DNA of 64,000 nt, from positions 1 through 64,000 of the forward strand of contig PHCJ01000012.1 of the NCBI GenBank assembly GCA_002842285.1, read 5' to 3'. The stretch is from Betaproteobacteria bacterium HGW-Betaproteobacteria-22 (GTDB taxonomy: Bacteria > Pseudomonadota > Gammaproteobacteria > Burkholderiales > Methylophilaceae). The position numbers and the translations under genes were made by a program. A model generated the notes under the pieces. That model saw only the letters and a list, made by a program, of their open reading frames with translations. It searched no databases and was not told where the DNA came from. Shown here one piece after another: positions 18,058 to 26,125 of this stretch (positions are counted from its first letter, which is position 1; the number at the start of each line of letters is the position of its first letter).

Positions 18058-18906
18058 TTAGGCACTTACCTGCACTTGCACACCATGCGCATTGATGCGC
18101 TGTGCTACAGACGCAAGCCAGTCTACAGGCAACCTGCTTAATCTGGCAGCCTCAGCCTGTGTTGACTGCCTGGCCAGCCCATAAAGATGCACACCCTGTA
18201 TCACCTCTTTAACCTGCTCAATTGATGCCAGATAATGCAACAATTCTGGCTCATTCATTGGCTTCCCGTCTAGCGCAAACATGCAAGTCTGAATATAAGT
18301 CGGGCAAGCTAGCGCACAGCGCCGCAGCCTTTGTAAATGGGTTTTTGGGTTAAGTGTCACATCATTGATATGACCGATACCTGCTTTTGTACCCGCATCG
18401 AGCTTAAACCAAACCTCACCATTGATGCGCGCCAGGTGTCGCAAGCTTTCCAGCACACCTGGTTTGTCTATCAGACTGCCATTAGTGATGAGCCGCACTT
18501 TAATTTTCCCCAGTAGATCAAAGTCTGCCAGTACTTTTTCTACCAGATCAATCACCTGTGGAAACTCTTTTGCACTGGTAGGCTCACCATTACCTGAAAA
18601 TGCAATGTCCTTTAACTGACGATCTTCTGCATGCACATGGCGCAGCATAAAATCACCATGCACAACCTCATGCAGAAAATCACGCAACTCCCGCTCCAAT
18701 ACCGCAAGCTCAATGAGAGGGGGTGCGCCACGCGTAAGATCGGGAACGTTACAGTAAATACAGCGCCAGTTGCAGGCATTGTTGACATTGAGGTTCACAC
18801 CGACAGACACACCACCCGCACGGCGCGATATCACTGGGTAAATATACTTCAGCCCAACAACGTCGCGGTTATGATCAGTGGTCGTAAGATGGTTTTCTGA
18901 GGTCAT
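18058..18906 (-). CDS. Radical SAM protein of unknown function
   Basis: The cluster motif CNWRCIYCN (Cys-x3-Cys-x2-Cys) near residue 42 binds a [4Fe-4S] cluster and S-adenosylmethionine. [17 protein letters not shown] matches the GGE-like SAM-binding motif. The protein is about 282 residues from the ATG at 18906, chosen because the conserved part [19 protein letters not shown] begins there; the frame is open to 18957. No SPASM or B12 domain is visible, so the substrate cannot be named. The gene overlaps the longest frame of ldhA and is probably co-transcribed with it. Confidence 0.8.
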   Translation of the reverse strand: MTSENHLTTTDHNRDVVGLKYIYPVISRRAGGVSVGVNLNVNNACNWRCIYCNVPDLTRGAPPLIELAVLERELRDFLHEVVHGDFMLRHVHAEDRQLKDIAFSGNGEPTSAKEFPQVIDLVEKVLADFDLLGKIKVRLITNGSLIDKPGVLESLRHLARINGEVWFKLDAGTKAGIGHINDVTLNPKTHLQRLRRCALACPTYIQTCMFALDGKPMNEPELLHYLASIEQVKEVIQGVHLYGLARQSTQAEAARLSRLPVDWLASVAQRINAHGVQVQVSA

Positions 18907-19022
18907 GCTCACATTACTTGCATATTGAGGTGGTAAATGGCGGTGGCTAAAATGCAAATCTGAACCTTACACCGCCCTTCGCAAAAGCATTTATTGTCTG
19001 GGCTTTTAAAAAACATGTCCTG

Positions 19023-19754
19023 TTAAAAAAAAGTCTGCGGGTTGAATATCTTTTTCAAAGTTTCTGGCGCCATGATTTTCACATAACGCTGCTTCACTTC
19101 GATAATGCCTTCATCGCTAAACTTTGAAAAAGCCCGGCTGACGGTTTCCAATTTCAGGCCAAGATAACTGCCAATTTCTTCACGCGTCATGCGCAAGACC
19201 AGTTCAGACTGTGACAGGCCACGCGCATGCAAACGCTGCACCAAATTCAACAAAAAAGCCGCTAAACGCTCTTCCGCGCGCATATTACCCAGCAGCATCA
19301 TTACGCCGTTCTCACGCACAATCTCGCGACTCATAATTTTGTGTACATGACGCTGCAACATGGGCAGCTCACGCGATAAATCTTCTACAGTGGCAAACGG
19401 CATCACACATACCTCTGCATCTTCAAGCGCTACCGCATTGCAGTTGTGCTGATCGCTGACGATGCCATCCATGCCGATAATTTCACCCGCCATTTGAAAC
19501 CCGGTCACCTGTTCACGACCATCCTCACTGCTTACGCAGGTTTTAAAAAAACCTGATCGAATCGCATAAAGCGAAGTAAAAGCATCGCCGCTGGTGAACA
19601 ATAGCTCCCCCTGCTTCACCCGTCTGCGTTTTTCAACCACTTCATCCAGTTTTTTCATCTCATCGACATTAAAACCGACAGGCATGCAAAGCTCGCGTAA
19701 ATTACAATTAGAACAGGCGACTTTTAATTCTTCAGGGTTTAAATCTGTTTGCAT
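19023..19754 (-). CDS. fnr: FNR-type oxygen-sensing transcription regulator (CRP/FNR family)
   Basis: The 243-residue protein has the four cysteines that hold an oxygen-labile [4Fe-4S] cluster: C14, C17 and C23 in ACSNCNLRELC, and C105 in DQHNCNAVAL. A cyclic-nucleotide-type beta barrel follows, then a dimer helix and a winged helix-turn-helix with the recognition sequence LKLETVSR (E203, S206, R207), which reads TTGAT half sites in FNR. It is transcribed divergently from hemN, and an FNR site lies in the shared region, so autoregulation is possible. Three matching sites in this window make it the likely controller of ccoNOQP, hemN and ompW. Confidence 0.95.
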   Translation of the reverse strand: MQTDLNPEELKVACSNCNLRELCMPVGFNVDEMKKLDEVVEKRRRVKQGELLFTSGDAFTSLYAIRSGFFKTCVSSEDGREQVTGFQMAGEIIGMDGIVSDQHNCNAVALEDAEVCVMPFATVEDLSRELPMLQRHVHKIMSREIVRENGVMMLLGNMRAEERLAAFLLNLVQRLHARGLSQSELVLRMTREEIGSYLGLKLETVSRAFSKFSDEGIIEVKQRYVKIMAPETLKKIFNPQTFF

Positions 19755-19855
19755 AGATTGAATATGATAGAGATTGCGAACGAGTAAATTCTGTAGCTTT
19801 AAGCATAACGCTTTCAGGCTTTTATCGCTAGCACATCCTTAAAAATTATTAACTA

Positions 19856-19869
19856 TTGACTTACATCAA
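19856..19869 (+). promoter_or_regulatory. FNR box between fnr and hemN
   Basis: TTGACTTACATCAA differs from the FNR consensus TTGATnnnnATCAA at one base. It is centred at 19862.5, 60 bases before the hemN ATG. A CAAAGT hexamer at 19892-19897 is placed about 32 bases downstream of the centre, as in class II promoters. Because the region is divergent, the same site could also act on fnr, whose ATG is about 108 bases away on the other side. Confidence 0.82.
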
Positions 19870-19922
19870 AGCATGAACAAACCTGCTATGGCAAAGTGCT
19901 AACCTAAATTAGGAGTAGCATA

Positions 19923-21377
19923 ATGATCGCCAACAATACTATACAATTTTCCACCTCTGCGGATGACCATGCAGCACCTGTGGCAAATTCTAATAGTACA
20001 ATACCTGCGTTGACCCCAGAAACCCTGCAAAAATACGATGTTTCCGGACCGCGCTACACCTCCTACCCTACCGCAGACCGTTTTGTAGAAGCATTTACTG
20101 AAGAATCATACATACAAACACTGGAACAGCGACGCATTGGCGGCTTAACGCTACCTTTATCCATTTATGTGCATATTCCATTTTGTGAGTCACTCTGTTT
20201 TTTTTGCGCCTGCAACAAAATTGTCACCAAACACCATGAGCGGAGTGCAGAATATCTGCGCTATTTAAGCCGCGAAATTGATTTGCATGTCGAGCATATC
20301 GGTGCAGGGCAAACCATCTCTCAGCTTCACTTAGGGGGCGGCTCGCCCACCTTCTTTAGTGATGCAGAGCTGAGCGAACTCATGAGTATGATACGTCGCA
20401 GCTTTAAACTTGCAGCAGGCGGTGAATACTCTATCGAAGTTGATCCGCGCACCGTCAATGAAGCGCGCTTAGCACATCTTGCCTCGTTAGGGTTTAACCG
20501 TTTGAGTTTTGGCGTGCAGGACTTTGATTCTGAGGTGCAGAAGGCCGTGCATCGCATTCAGCCGGTCGAGCAAGTGTTCTCACTGGTTGAGGCTGCCAGA
20601 AAATTAAAATTTGATTCTGTGAACGTCGACTTGATTTACGGCCTGCCCAAACAAACCCCAGAATCGTTCGCCAAAACATTATCACAGATTGTTGAACTGC
20701 GTCCGGAAAGAATCGCGCTATATGCCTACGCGCATTTGCCTGAGCGCTTTAAACCGCAGCGCCGCATTGATGCCTATGAATTGCCGGCAGCTTCGGCCAA
20801 GATTTCCATGCTATCTTCGGCCATCAAGGCATTTCTTGATGCGGGCTATGTATACGTAGGGATGGATCACTTTGCACTACCTACAGATGCGCTTGCCATC
20901 GCCAAACGTCAAGGTAGACTACACCGCAACTTCCAGGGCTACAGTACACAGCCGGATTGCGATTTAATCAGCCTGGGCGTATCCGCCATTGGTCGAGTCG
21001 GCGCCACCTATAGCCAAAATGCCAAAACGCTGGAAGAATATTATGACCTGTTAAACCAGGGGCGCTTTCCGATTGTGCGCGGCCTCGCATTAAGCCGTGA
21101 TGACTTGGTGCGCCGTGCCGTGATTATGGCCATTATGTGTCAGGGTGAGTTGCAGTATGAAGCTATCGAACTCGCCTACATGATTGACTTTAAACACTAC
21201 TTTGCCAGCGAACTGGAAGCACTTAAAGAGCTGGAAAATACAGGCATGGTCGTACTGGAAGACACCAGTTTGCAAGTTACAGACTTTGGCTGGTTTTTTG
21301 TCAGAGCTGTCGCCATGCTGTTTGACCGCCATTTGCAAACAGACCGTAATCGCGCGCGGTTCTCTAAAATTATCTAA
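19923..21377 (+). CDS. hemN: Oxygen-independent coproporphyrinogen III oxidase
   Basis: HemN is a radical SAM enzyme that makes protoporphyrinogen IX without oxygen. The 484-residue protein carries the cluster motif FCESLCFFCAC (C88, C92, C95, with the extra C97 typical of true HemN) and the SAM motif LGGGSPTFFS. The C-terminal HemN domain (GMDHFALPTDALA...QGYSTQPDCDLISLG) separates it from HemW. Length matches the family. AGGAG lies 7 bases before the ATG. An FNR box upstream predicts induction without oxygen, which would supply haem for the cbb3 oxidase and FccA. Confidence 0.97.
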   Translation: MIANNTIQFSTSADDHAAPVANSNSTIPALTPETLQKYDVSGPRYTSYPTADRFVEAFTEESYIQTLEQRRIGGLTLPLSIYVHIPFCESLCFFCACNKIVTKHHERSAEYLRYLSREIDLHVEHIGAGQTISQLHLGGGSPTFFSDAELSELMSMIRRSFKLAAGGEYSIEVDPRTVNEARLAHLASLGFNRLSFGVQDFDSEVQKAVHRIQPVEQVFSLVEAARKLKFDSVNVDLIYGLPKQTPESFAKTLSQIVELRPERIALYAYAHLPERFKPQRRIDAYELPAASAKISMLSSAIKAFLDAGYVYVGMDHFALPTDALAIAKRQGRLHRNFQGYSTQPDCDLISLGVSAIGRVGATYSQNAKTLEEYYDLLNQGRFPIVRGLALSRDDLVRRAVIMAIMCQGELQYEAIELAYMIDFKHYFASELEALKELENTGMVVLEDTSLQVTDFGWFFVRAVAMLFDRHLQTDRNRARFSKII

Positions 21378-21392
21378 CCGCCATCGAAACAG

Positions 21393-21563
21393 GTAGCCTC
21401 GATGTAACGAAGTGCAATCGAGGGAATGCCAGACGAGCAATGTAAAAAAACCCACCGCAAGAAGAAGATGGGCTTTAGTTTTTGTCGCCATGATGTAACC
21501 ACGTGAAATCAAGGGGTATTGGTTATATTGCTCCTCGATTACATTGCATTTCATCGAGGCTAC
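21393..21563. repeat. Palindromic element with about 31-bp imperfect inverted arms
   Basis: Left arm 21393-21423 begins GTAGCCTCGATG and ends CAATCGAGG; right arm 21533-21563 begins CCTCGATTACATTG and ends CATCGAGGCTAC. The outer 12 bases of the arms pair perfectly. The 109-base spacer has a small CCCA/TGGG hairpin flanked by A and T runs, which may serve as the hemN terminator. It sits directly against the broken end of dispersed-element copy E. Confidence 0.7.
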
Positions 21564-21567
21564 GCTT

Positions 21568-21665
21568 GCTATTATATTGGCAGAAAATTTGCACAAAAAA
21601 GACGCAGAATGGACAAGTTGACATTCAAGTAGATGTAAAATCGCCTAACGAAAAATACAGTTTTA
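21568..21665 (+). repeat. Dispersed inverted-end element, copy E (5'-truncated fragment)
   Basis: This stretch matches the right part of copies C and D: GCTATT..ATTGGCAGAAAATTTGCAC, then AAAAAAGACGCAGAATGG, GACAAGTTGACATTCAAGTA and GATGTAAAATCGCCTAA. The left half is missing and the far end (GAAAAATACAGTTTT) has decayed. It lies between convergent genes like copies A and D. Confidence 0.75.
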
Positions 21666-21753
21666 AATCAGCCAGTTGCTAAGCGCATACTACGCATGGA
21701 AGCACACCAATCTCTTTGCCAGAAATGACACTTGCCCCGTGAATCCTTAACAT

Positions 21754-21785
21754 AAAAAAAGCCCCTATCAAATTCGACAGGGGCC
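21754..21785 (-). terminator. Rho-independent terminator of ompW
   Basis: Read on the minus strand, a GCCCCT/AGGGGC stem extended by a G-T pair and TC/GA closes a short loop and is followed by seven T residues. It starts about 50 bases after the ompW stop codon. Confidence 0.88.
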
Positions 21786-21835
21786 AACGTGGAGTTCTAT
21801 AAACTTAAATTTTTTATCTAACGCTCAATCAGCAA

Positions 21836-22546
21836 TTAGAATTTTTTACCGATACCAACACCGAATACCCATGGGTTGATGTCAAGTGAGTCGATTTTAG
21901 TCCAACGGTTGCTGGTTGCAGCACCTTTTAACTTAACATCTGTTTCGATGTTAACATATTTAATATCGGCATTAATTAACCAACCATCTTTCAAGTTAAC
22001 ATCCAAACCTGCTTGCAATGCATAACCCCAGCTATCGCTGTCCACTTTAATTTTATGTGCTCCCAAACCAGGCAAAACACCTTGTCTTACATTCAGTTTA
22101 CGATCCAAAAATGCGGTGTAATTGATACCTGCACCTACGTATGGATCAAATGTTTGGTCTGGGTTAAAGTGCCATTGTGCTGTTAATGTAGGTGGTAATA
22201 CATCTACGCTACCTAATAATTGATTTGTTACAGTCCCTAAAGAATCACCTTTAATACTTACATCATGCTTTGAGCCTGTTGCCAGAATCAATTCCAGGGC
22301 AATATTTTTAGTCACATAGTAAGAAATATCCAACTCAGGAATGGTGTTGCTATCCACTTTTAATTCAGCACCTGGTGAAATTGTGCCGGCACTTACATTT
22401 TTATTCAAAGTCTTACCCAATTTACTATCTTCATCTGGGTTGATATTTACAACACGTGCACGCACTACCCAGTCACCCGCTTCTGCTTGTGCCAACATGG
22501 GTGAAAATGCAGCCGCTAACGCTAACACTACTAATGATTTTTTCAT
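21836..22546 (-). CDS. ompW: Outer membrane protein OmpW
   Basis: OmpW forms an eight-stranded outer-membrane barrel with a hydrophobic channel. The precursor has 236 residues with a signal peptide MKKSLVVLALAAAFSPMLAQA cut before EAGDW. The following VVRARVVNINPDEDS, the LDISYYVTKNIALELI strand and PYVGAGINYTAF are family hallmarks, and it ends with a terminal Phe (GVGIGKKF) as barrels do. The ATG at 22546 is chosen because GGAGAG lies 7 bases before it and the signal peptide starts there; the frame is open to 22561. A perfect FNR box and a TATAAT -10 precede it, and a strong terminator follows. Confidence 0.95.
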   Translation of the reverse strand: MKKSLVVLALAAAFSPMLAQAEAGDWVVRARVVNINPDEDSKLGKTLNKNVSAGTISPGAELKVDSNTIPELDISYYVTKNIALELILATGSKHDVSIKGDSLGTVTNQLLGSVDVLPPTLTAQWHFNPDQTFDPYVGAGINYTAFLDRKLNVRQGVLPGLGAHKIKVDSDSWGYALQAGLDVNLKDGWLINADIKYVNIETDVKLKGAATSNRWTKIDSLDINPWVFGVGIGKKF

Positions 22547-22597
22547 CTTGTTACTCTCCACTTAAATTAAAAAATACACCTAAAGTTAATGGGGTGA

Positions 22598-22603
22598 ATT
22601 ATA
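22598..22603 (-). promoter_or_regulatory. -10 element of the ompW promoter
   Basis: On the minus strand this hexamer is a perfect TATAAT. Its centre is 31 bases from the centre of the FNR box, the spacing of a class II FNR-activated promoter, which puts the transcript start near 22591. Confidence 0.75.
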
Positions 22604-22624
22604 CCGACTAAATTGATACTGTAT

Positions 22625-22638
22625 TTGATATAAATCAA
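22625..22638 (-). promoter_or_regulatory. FNR box of ompW
   Basis: TTGATATAAATCAA is a perfect FNR consensus site. It would be centred near -41.5 from the start inferred from the TATAAT at 22598-22603. OmpW is a known FNR target in Escherichia coli, so the same control here is well founded. Confidence 0.92.
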
Positions 22639-22810
22639 CTAAGTAACGTCAAAACAACAGTGCGTTGTTTTTTTGCAACAAACCCTGTTGCAATATCGTC
22701 TTTGTGGGAGTGCGAGTCACTGCGCGAAGTGCGAGTCATTGAAAAAGCGCTTAATGAATTGCGCTCCTGTATAAATTTAATCTTTCAATTGATTAAAATC
22801 TTCTTGGCCG

Positions 22811-24214
22811 TTAGCACCTTTCAAACAAGGCAATCGACTCCACATGCGCGGTATGCGGAAACATGTTAATCACGCCCGCAGCTTTTAACAAGTAACCCTT
22901 TTCATTTACTAGCACACCTGCATCTCGCGCCAGCGTTGCTGGATTGCATGACACATAAACGATACATTGCGGACTGTTCGTGACATCCAGAGATTTGATT
23001 AACTCAAATGCACCATCACGCGGCGGATCGACCAGCCATTTATCAAAATACCCTAAGCCTGTTAAGGCTTCCGTGGTCATTTTAAATAAGTCGGCCACGG
23101 CAAATTTTACGTGGTCAATTGCATTTAATTCGGCACTTTGCTGAGCACGCTCTACGAGATTAGCCAAGCCTTCCAATCCCAGCACCTTTGCACCAGAACG
23201 CGCAATTGGCAGGCTAAAGTTACCAATTCCGCAAAAGAAGTCTGCTATGCGCTCATTTGCCTGTGGTGCGAGCAGCTGCATCGCTCGGCGTATCATCACC
23301 TGATTGATTTGCGGGTTTACCTGCGTAAACTCGTTCGGCTTAAACGGGTAAGTTAGGCCAAACTCCGGCAGGCTATATTGCAATTGCGGCAATGTGTTTG
23401 CAGGCGCACTCTCGTCGTCTTCGATTAGCTTTAAGAACTGTGGATGAAATGGCTTAATCGTTTCGGGACCTTTGGCTTGCGTCCAAACCTGCACTTTATA
23501 TTCATCTGCAAATGCTTTGAGCAAGACTTCATCCTGCATATCGAGCGCGTCTAAAATTCTGAATATCAGCACGATGACCAATCGATTCGCTATTTTTTCA
23601 CCTACAGCCAGCTCAATCTGAGGTAGTTTGTCTTTAATGCTTAATTGCAAAATGAGATGCTGCAAAGGTTCAATCAGGCGCGAAACTTCAGGCACCAGTA
23701 CCTCGCACGAGTTCATGTCTGCAACGAAACTCGTGCCTTTTTCTATAAAACCAACGAGCACCCGCTGTTTTTTTGCGACATACTTCACGCTAAGCCTGGC
23801 TTTATGACGATAACCCCAGGTCGGGCCGTAAAGTGGCGGCAGCATATTTTGCGCCTTTACTTTGCCAATATGCCACAAATCGCTCTCCAGCAAGCGCTGT
23901 TTGGCAGCCACTTGCGCCGCAAAATCCAGATGCTGCAACTTACAGCCTCCGCAAATGCCAAAATGCGGGCATTTTGGCATAACACGCTGATTTGATTGTT
24001 TTAATATCTGCACCACCGTAGCCACTTCATAGCTAGGTTTGATTTGGTGCGATTGGAATGTAACGGTTTCACCAGGCAATGCGCCATCAACAAAAATGGT
24101 CTTGCCATCCACATGGGTTACACCACGCCCCTCTTGATCGAGTGATTCAATTTGGGCTTGTTTTATTTCACCTAACTGTGAAGAAGCATTGCGATTACGT
24201 GAACGACGTGCCAT
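22811..24214 (-). CDS. rlmD: 23S rRNA (uracil-1939-C5)-methyltransferase
   Basis: RlmD (RumA) puts a methyl group on U1939 of 23S rRNA. The 467-residue protein has an N-terminal TRAM domain, a cluster motif [14 protein letters not shown] (Cys-x5-Cys-x2-Cys) for [4Fe-4S], the SAM site [16 protein letters not shown], and the catalytic [12 protein letters not shown] near the C-terminus. The start MARRSRNRN is basic, as in relatives. The ATG at 24214 is used because CAGG lies 6 bases before it; the frame opens with a TTG at 24232. It stands alone between ompW and repeat copy B. Confidence 0.94.
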   Translation of the reverse strand: MARRSRNRNASSQLGEIKQAQIESLDQEGRGVTHVDGKTIFVDGALPGETVTFQSHQIKPSYEVATVVQILKQSNQRVMPKCPHFGICGGCKLQHLDFAAQVAAKQRLLESDLWHIGKVKAQNMLPPLYGPTWGYRHKARLSVKYVAKKQRVLVGFIEKGTSFVADMNSCEVLVPEVSRLIEPLQHLILQLSIKDKLPQIELAVGEKIANRLVIVLIFRILDALDMQDEVLLKAFADEYKVQVWTQAKGPETIKPFHPQFLKLIEDDESAPANTLPQLQYSLPEFGLTYPFKPNEFTQVNPQINQVMIRRAMQLLAPQANERIADFFCGIGNFSLPIARSGAKVLGLEGLANLVERAQQSAELNAIDHVKFAVADLFKMTTEALTGLGYFDKWLVDPPRDGAFELIKSLDVTNSPQCIVYVSCNPATLARDAGVLVNEKGYLLKAAGVINMFPHTAHVESIALFERC

Positions 24215-24311
24215 AAAAAACCTGTGTTTCAAAATGAGATGAGATTTTAACGCAGTTTTTCTATCAGGACGTGAATGCTGAGCAGTAACTCAATTTAAAA
24301 TGTTTCCGTTC

Positions 24312-24424
24312 ATCCCAGACTTTCCATTGGGACTTGCCAGCGGCTGATAATCAACACTAAAGCCAACAAGCTGGCAAGTTGACATTCAAGCAGTTGTAAA
24401 GTCACCTAATGGAAAATCCGGGTT
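24312..24424 (+). repeat. Dispersed inverted-end element, copy B (short form)
   Basis: This 113-base copy starts ATCCCAGACTTTCCATTG and ends ACCTAATGGAAAATCCGGGTT minus its last bases. The inner CTTGCCAGC/GCTGGCAAG stem is identical to copy A, and the same internal segment is deleted. It lies between rlmD and the exonuclease gene, 10 bases from the exonuclease stop. Confidence 0.85.
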
Positions 24425-24433
24425 AAATTACAG

Positions 24434-25207
24434 TTATTTCCAAGCTGCCAAAAACTCCGCCCAATGCGGTGCAGAGTACCCAGCAAGCGTATCGCGTACG
24501 AGCCTGATTTCCGCTTCATAAGCGGCAGGGGTCAGATGCCCGCGCATTAGTTGATACCTTAAATAAACCAGATGCGTGTTGGCAACATCGGTTTCGCAAT
24601 AGTTGCGGATATCCTCAATACCGCCCGCTTTGTAGGCATCCCAAACCTTACTGCCATCCATGCCCAGTTTTCCGGGAAAGCCGCATAATTTTGCCAAATC
24701 ATCTAAAGGCGCATTGGCACGCGCATTGAACATAGCCATCAAATCCATCAAGTCTAAGTGGCGGTTGTGGTAGCGGCTAATGTAGTTGTTCCACTTGAAG
24801 TCTTTGTCATCTTCACCCATATCCCAGTAGCGACTGGCATTAATGCCATGAATCAGCCCGCGGTAATGCAGCACCGGCAAATCGAAACCACCGCCATTCC
24901 AAGAGATAATCTGCGGGGTGTATTTTTCAATGCCATCAAAAAAGCGCTGGATGATTTCAGCCTCAGACGCCTCAGTGTCGCCTAGCGTCCACACCTTGAA
25001 ATGACTACCTTCACGTAGCGCGCATGAAATCGCACAGATGCGATGCAGGTGCAAAGGCAAAAACTCGCTGCCATTCTGCTGACGGCGGTGATGCAGGGCG
25101 ATATTAGCCACATCTTCTGCTGAGGTTTCAGCAGGCAAATCCAGCAAAGTGCGCAAACCATCCGTATCCGGAATGGTTTCAATATCAAATACTAAGGTTG
25201 GGGTCAT
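24434..25207 (-). CDS. Predicted 3'-5' exonuclease related to the PolB proofreading domain
   Basis: The 257-residue protein has the DEDDy exonuclease motifs in order: FDIETIPD at the N-terminus (Exo I), SWNGGGFDLPVL near residue 110 (Exo II) and YCETDVANTHLVYLR near residue 205 (Exo III). This fits the small free-standing family of PolB-like exonucleases. It would remove nucleotides from the 3' end of DNA using two metal ions. The substrate and pathway are not known. It has no operon partner; copy B of the repeat lies just downstream. Confidence 0.85.
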   Translation of the reverse strand: MTPTLVFDIETIPDTDGLRTLLDLPAETSAEDVANIALHHRRQQNGSEFLPLHLHRICAISCALREGSHFKVWTLGDTEASEAEIIQRFFDGIEKYTPQIISWNGGGFDLPVLHYRGLIHGINASRYWDMGEDDKDFKWNNYISRYHNRHLDLMDLMAMFNARANAPLDDLAKLCGFPGKLGMDGSKVWDAYKAGGIEDIRNYCETDVANTHLVYLRYQLMRGHLTPAAYEAEIRLVRDTLAGYSAPHWAEFLAAWK

Positions 25208-25241
25208 GAGGTAAGGTTACTATATAAAGGTCATGTAAATA

Positions 25242-25412
25242 TTAGCCACAGATGTAACCGTCAAGGTCATCACCGCTCCACTAACATGGCTTAAGCCCTT
25301 AGTGGTAGGCCGAAACACGCATACACACAGATAACTAATTTTGACTGCCAGGGATTGCGAAGCATCTGTGGGTTTTGAATTTCAATGTGTGTATCCGTGT
25401 TCATCTGTGGTT
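25242..25412 (-). repeat. Second dispersed repeat family, copy 1
   Basis: Read on the minus strand, this stretch matches 40119-40353 in order: a CACAGAT-AACACGGAT end, a variable part, TTATCTGTGTG, GTGTTTCG, CTTAGTGG or TTAGTGGA, CGGTGATGACC, and CGGTTACAT.TGTGGCTAA. The shared blocks show it to be a real repeat and not chance similarity. It fills most of the gap between the exonuclease and ydbL genes. Confidence 0.75.
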
Positions 25413-25423
25413 AAAAATAAAAA

Positions 25424-25846
25424 TTACTTCTGCACCCAGCCACCGGCACCTTGAACCCACCAGCCACTCTGCGCTTTATCTATCCAGCGACTGGCAAAGG
25501 TACTCTGAATTTCAGGCTGCCACTCCGGGTGACCGTTTGCGGTGGCAATTTCCTTGTACAGTTTGGCGCGGTCGGCATTTTCTGCTGCAACGGCGCTATT
25601 CAGTGCGCCACGATCTTTCAGCGGCACACTATTGGCATCGCGTACCGCTACCATGCCGTCTTTGGTTAAGCCGACCGCTCCACTGGCGTAATGTGCAGCA
25701 AGCTGTCCGTGACGTGCCTGCATACTGCCTTTGATGGCAGAAATAGCCGGGGTGTTCACTTCTAAATCTGCGGCTGCAATTACTAACTGGGGTAAAAATA
25801 AGGTGCCAAATAACAGCACAAAACCAGCCAATAGCTTTTTCATCAT
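25424..25846 (-). CDS. ydbL: YdbL-like periplasmic protein (DUF1318)
   Basis: This 140-residue protein has a signal peptide (MMKKLLAGFVLLFGTLFLPQLVIAA) and a mature part with the DUF1318 features SAIKGSMQARHGQLAAHYASGAVGLTKDGMVAVRD and ENADRAKLYKEIA. In E. coli YdbL works with YnbE and YdbH and modulates assembly of that lipid-transport bridge. Here the gene follows ynbE by 21 bases, in the same order ydbH-ynbE-ydbL, so the same role is inferred. An insertion-like tryptophan-rich tail (SGWWVQGAGGWVQK) ends the chain. Confidence 0.88.
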   Translation of the reverse strand: MMKKLLAGFVLLFGTLFLPQLVIAAADLEVNTPAISAIKGSMQARHGQLAAHYASGAVGLTKDGMVAVRDANSVPLKDRGALNSAVAAENADRAKLYKEIATANGHPEWQPEIQSTFASRWIDKAQSGWWVQGAGGWVQK

Positions 25847-25867
25847 GATTCCTTTTATCTAGTAGTC

Positions 25868-26050
25868 TTATTTTGCAGCAGGTTCACCCACATTTACGCT
25901 GGGCTTTTCAGTGCCGTTTTTTAGCTGCCATACATCATCAATAATTTTATCGGCGGCCTTTTCTGCCGCAGCAGCCGGAAAGTAAATATTGATCGTGACG
26001 CATGCAGGTAGCACGCATGCAAAAGCCACGCCTAACATCCAGTTTTTCAT
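25868..26050 (-). CDS. ynbE: YnbE-like outer-membrane lipoprotein
   Basis: The 60-residue precursor has a lipoprotein signal with the lipobox LPAC at Cys17, followed by VTINIYFPAAAAEKAADKIIDDVW, which closely follows known YnbE. In E. coli YnbE multimers in the outer membrane contact YdbH to complete an intermembrane phospholipid bridge. It lies between ydbH and ydbL. Confidence 0.88.
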   Translation of the reverse strand: MKNWMLGVAFACVLPACVTINIYFPAAAAEKAADKIIDDVWQLKNGTEKPSVNVGEPAAK

Positions 26051-26125
26051 TCTCTATCCTTAATCAAAATTACTTGGTTTGGTTGGCATTGCCTATGTAT
26101 CGGGGCAATGCCCCCTCCTAAAACA

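Larger units (their letters stand above)
21378..21835. other. Convergent intergenic region hemN/ompW with two repeat elements
   Basis: No gene was recognised in these 458 bases. The left part is an element with imperfect inverted arms at 21393-21423 and 21533-21563, starting GTAGCCTCGATG and ending CATCGAGGCTAC. The middle has the truncated right half of the dispersed element (21568-21665). The right part holds the ompW terminator (21754-21785). Confidence 0.75.

Noticed and set aside
21090-21596. 168-codon minus-strand frame over the end of hemN
   Set aside because: It is antisense to the conserved C-terminal domain of HemN and extends into repeat DNA.
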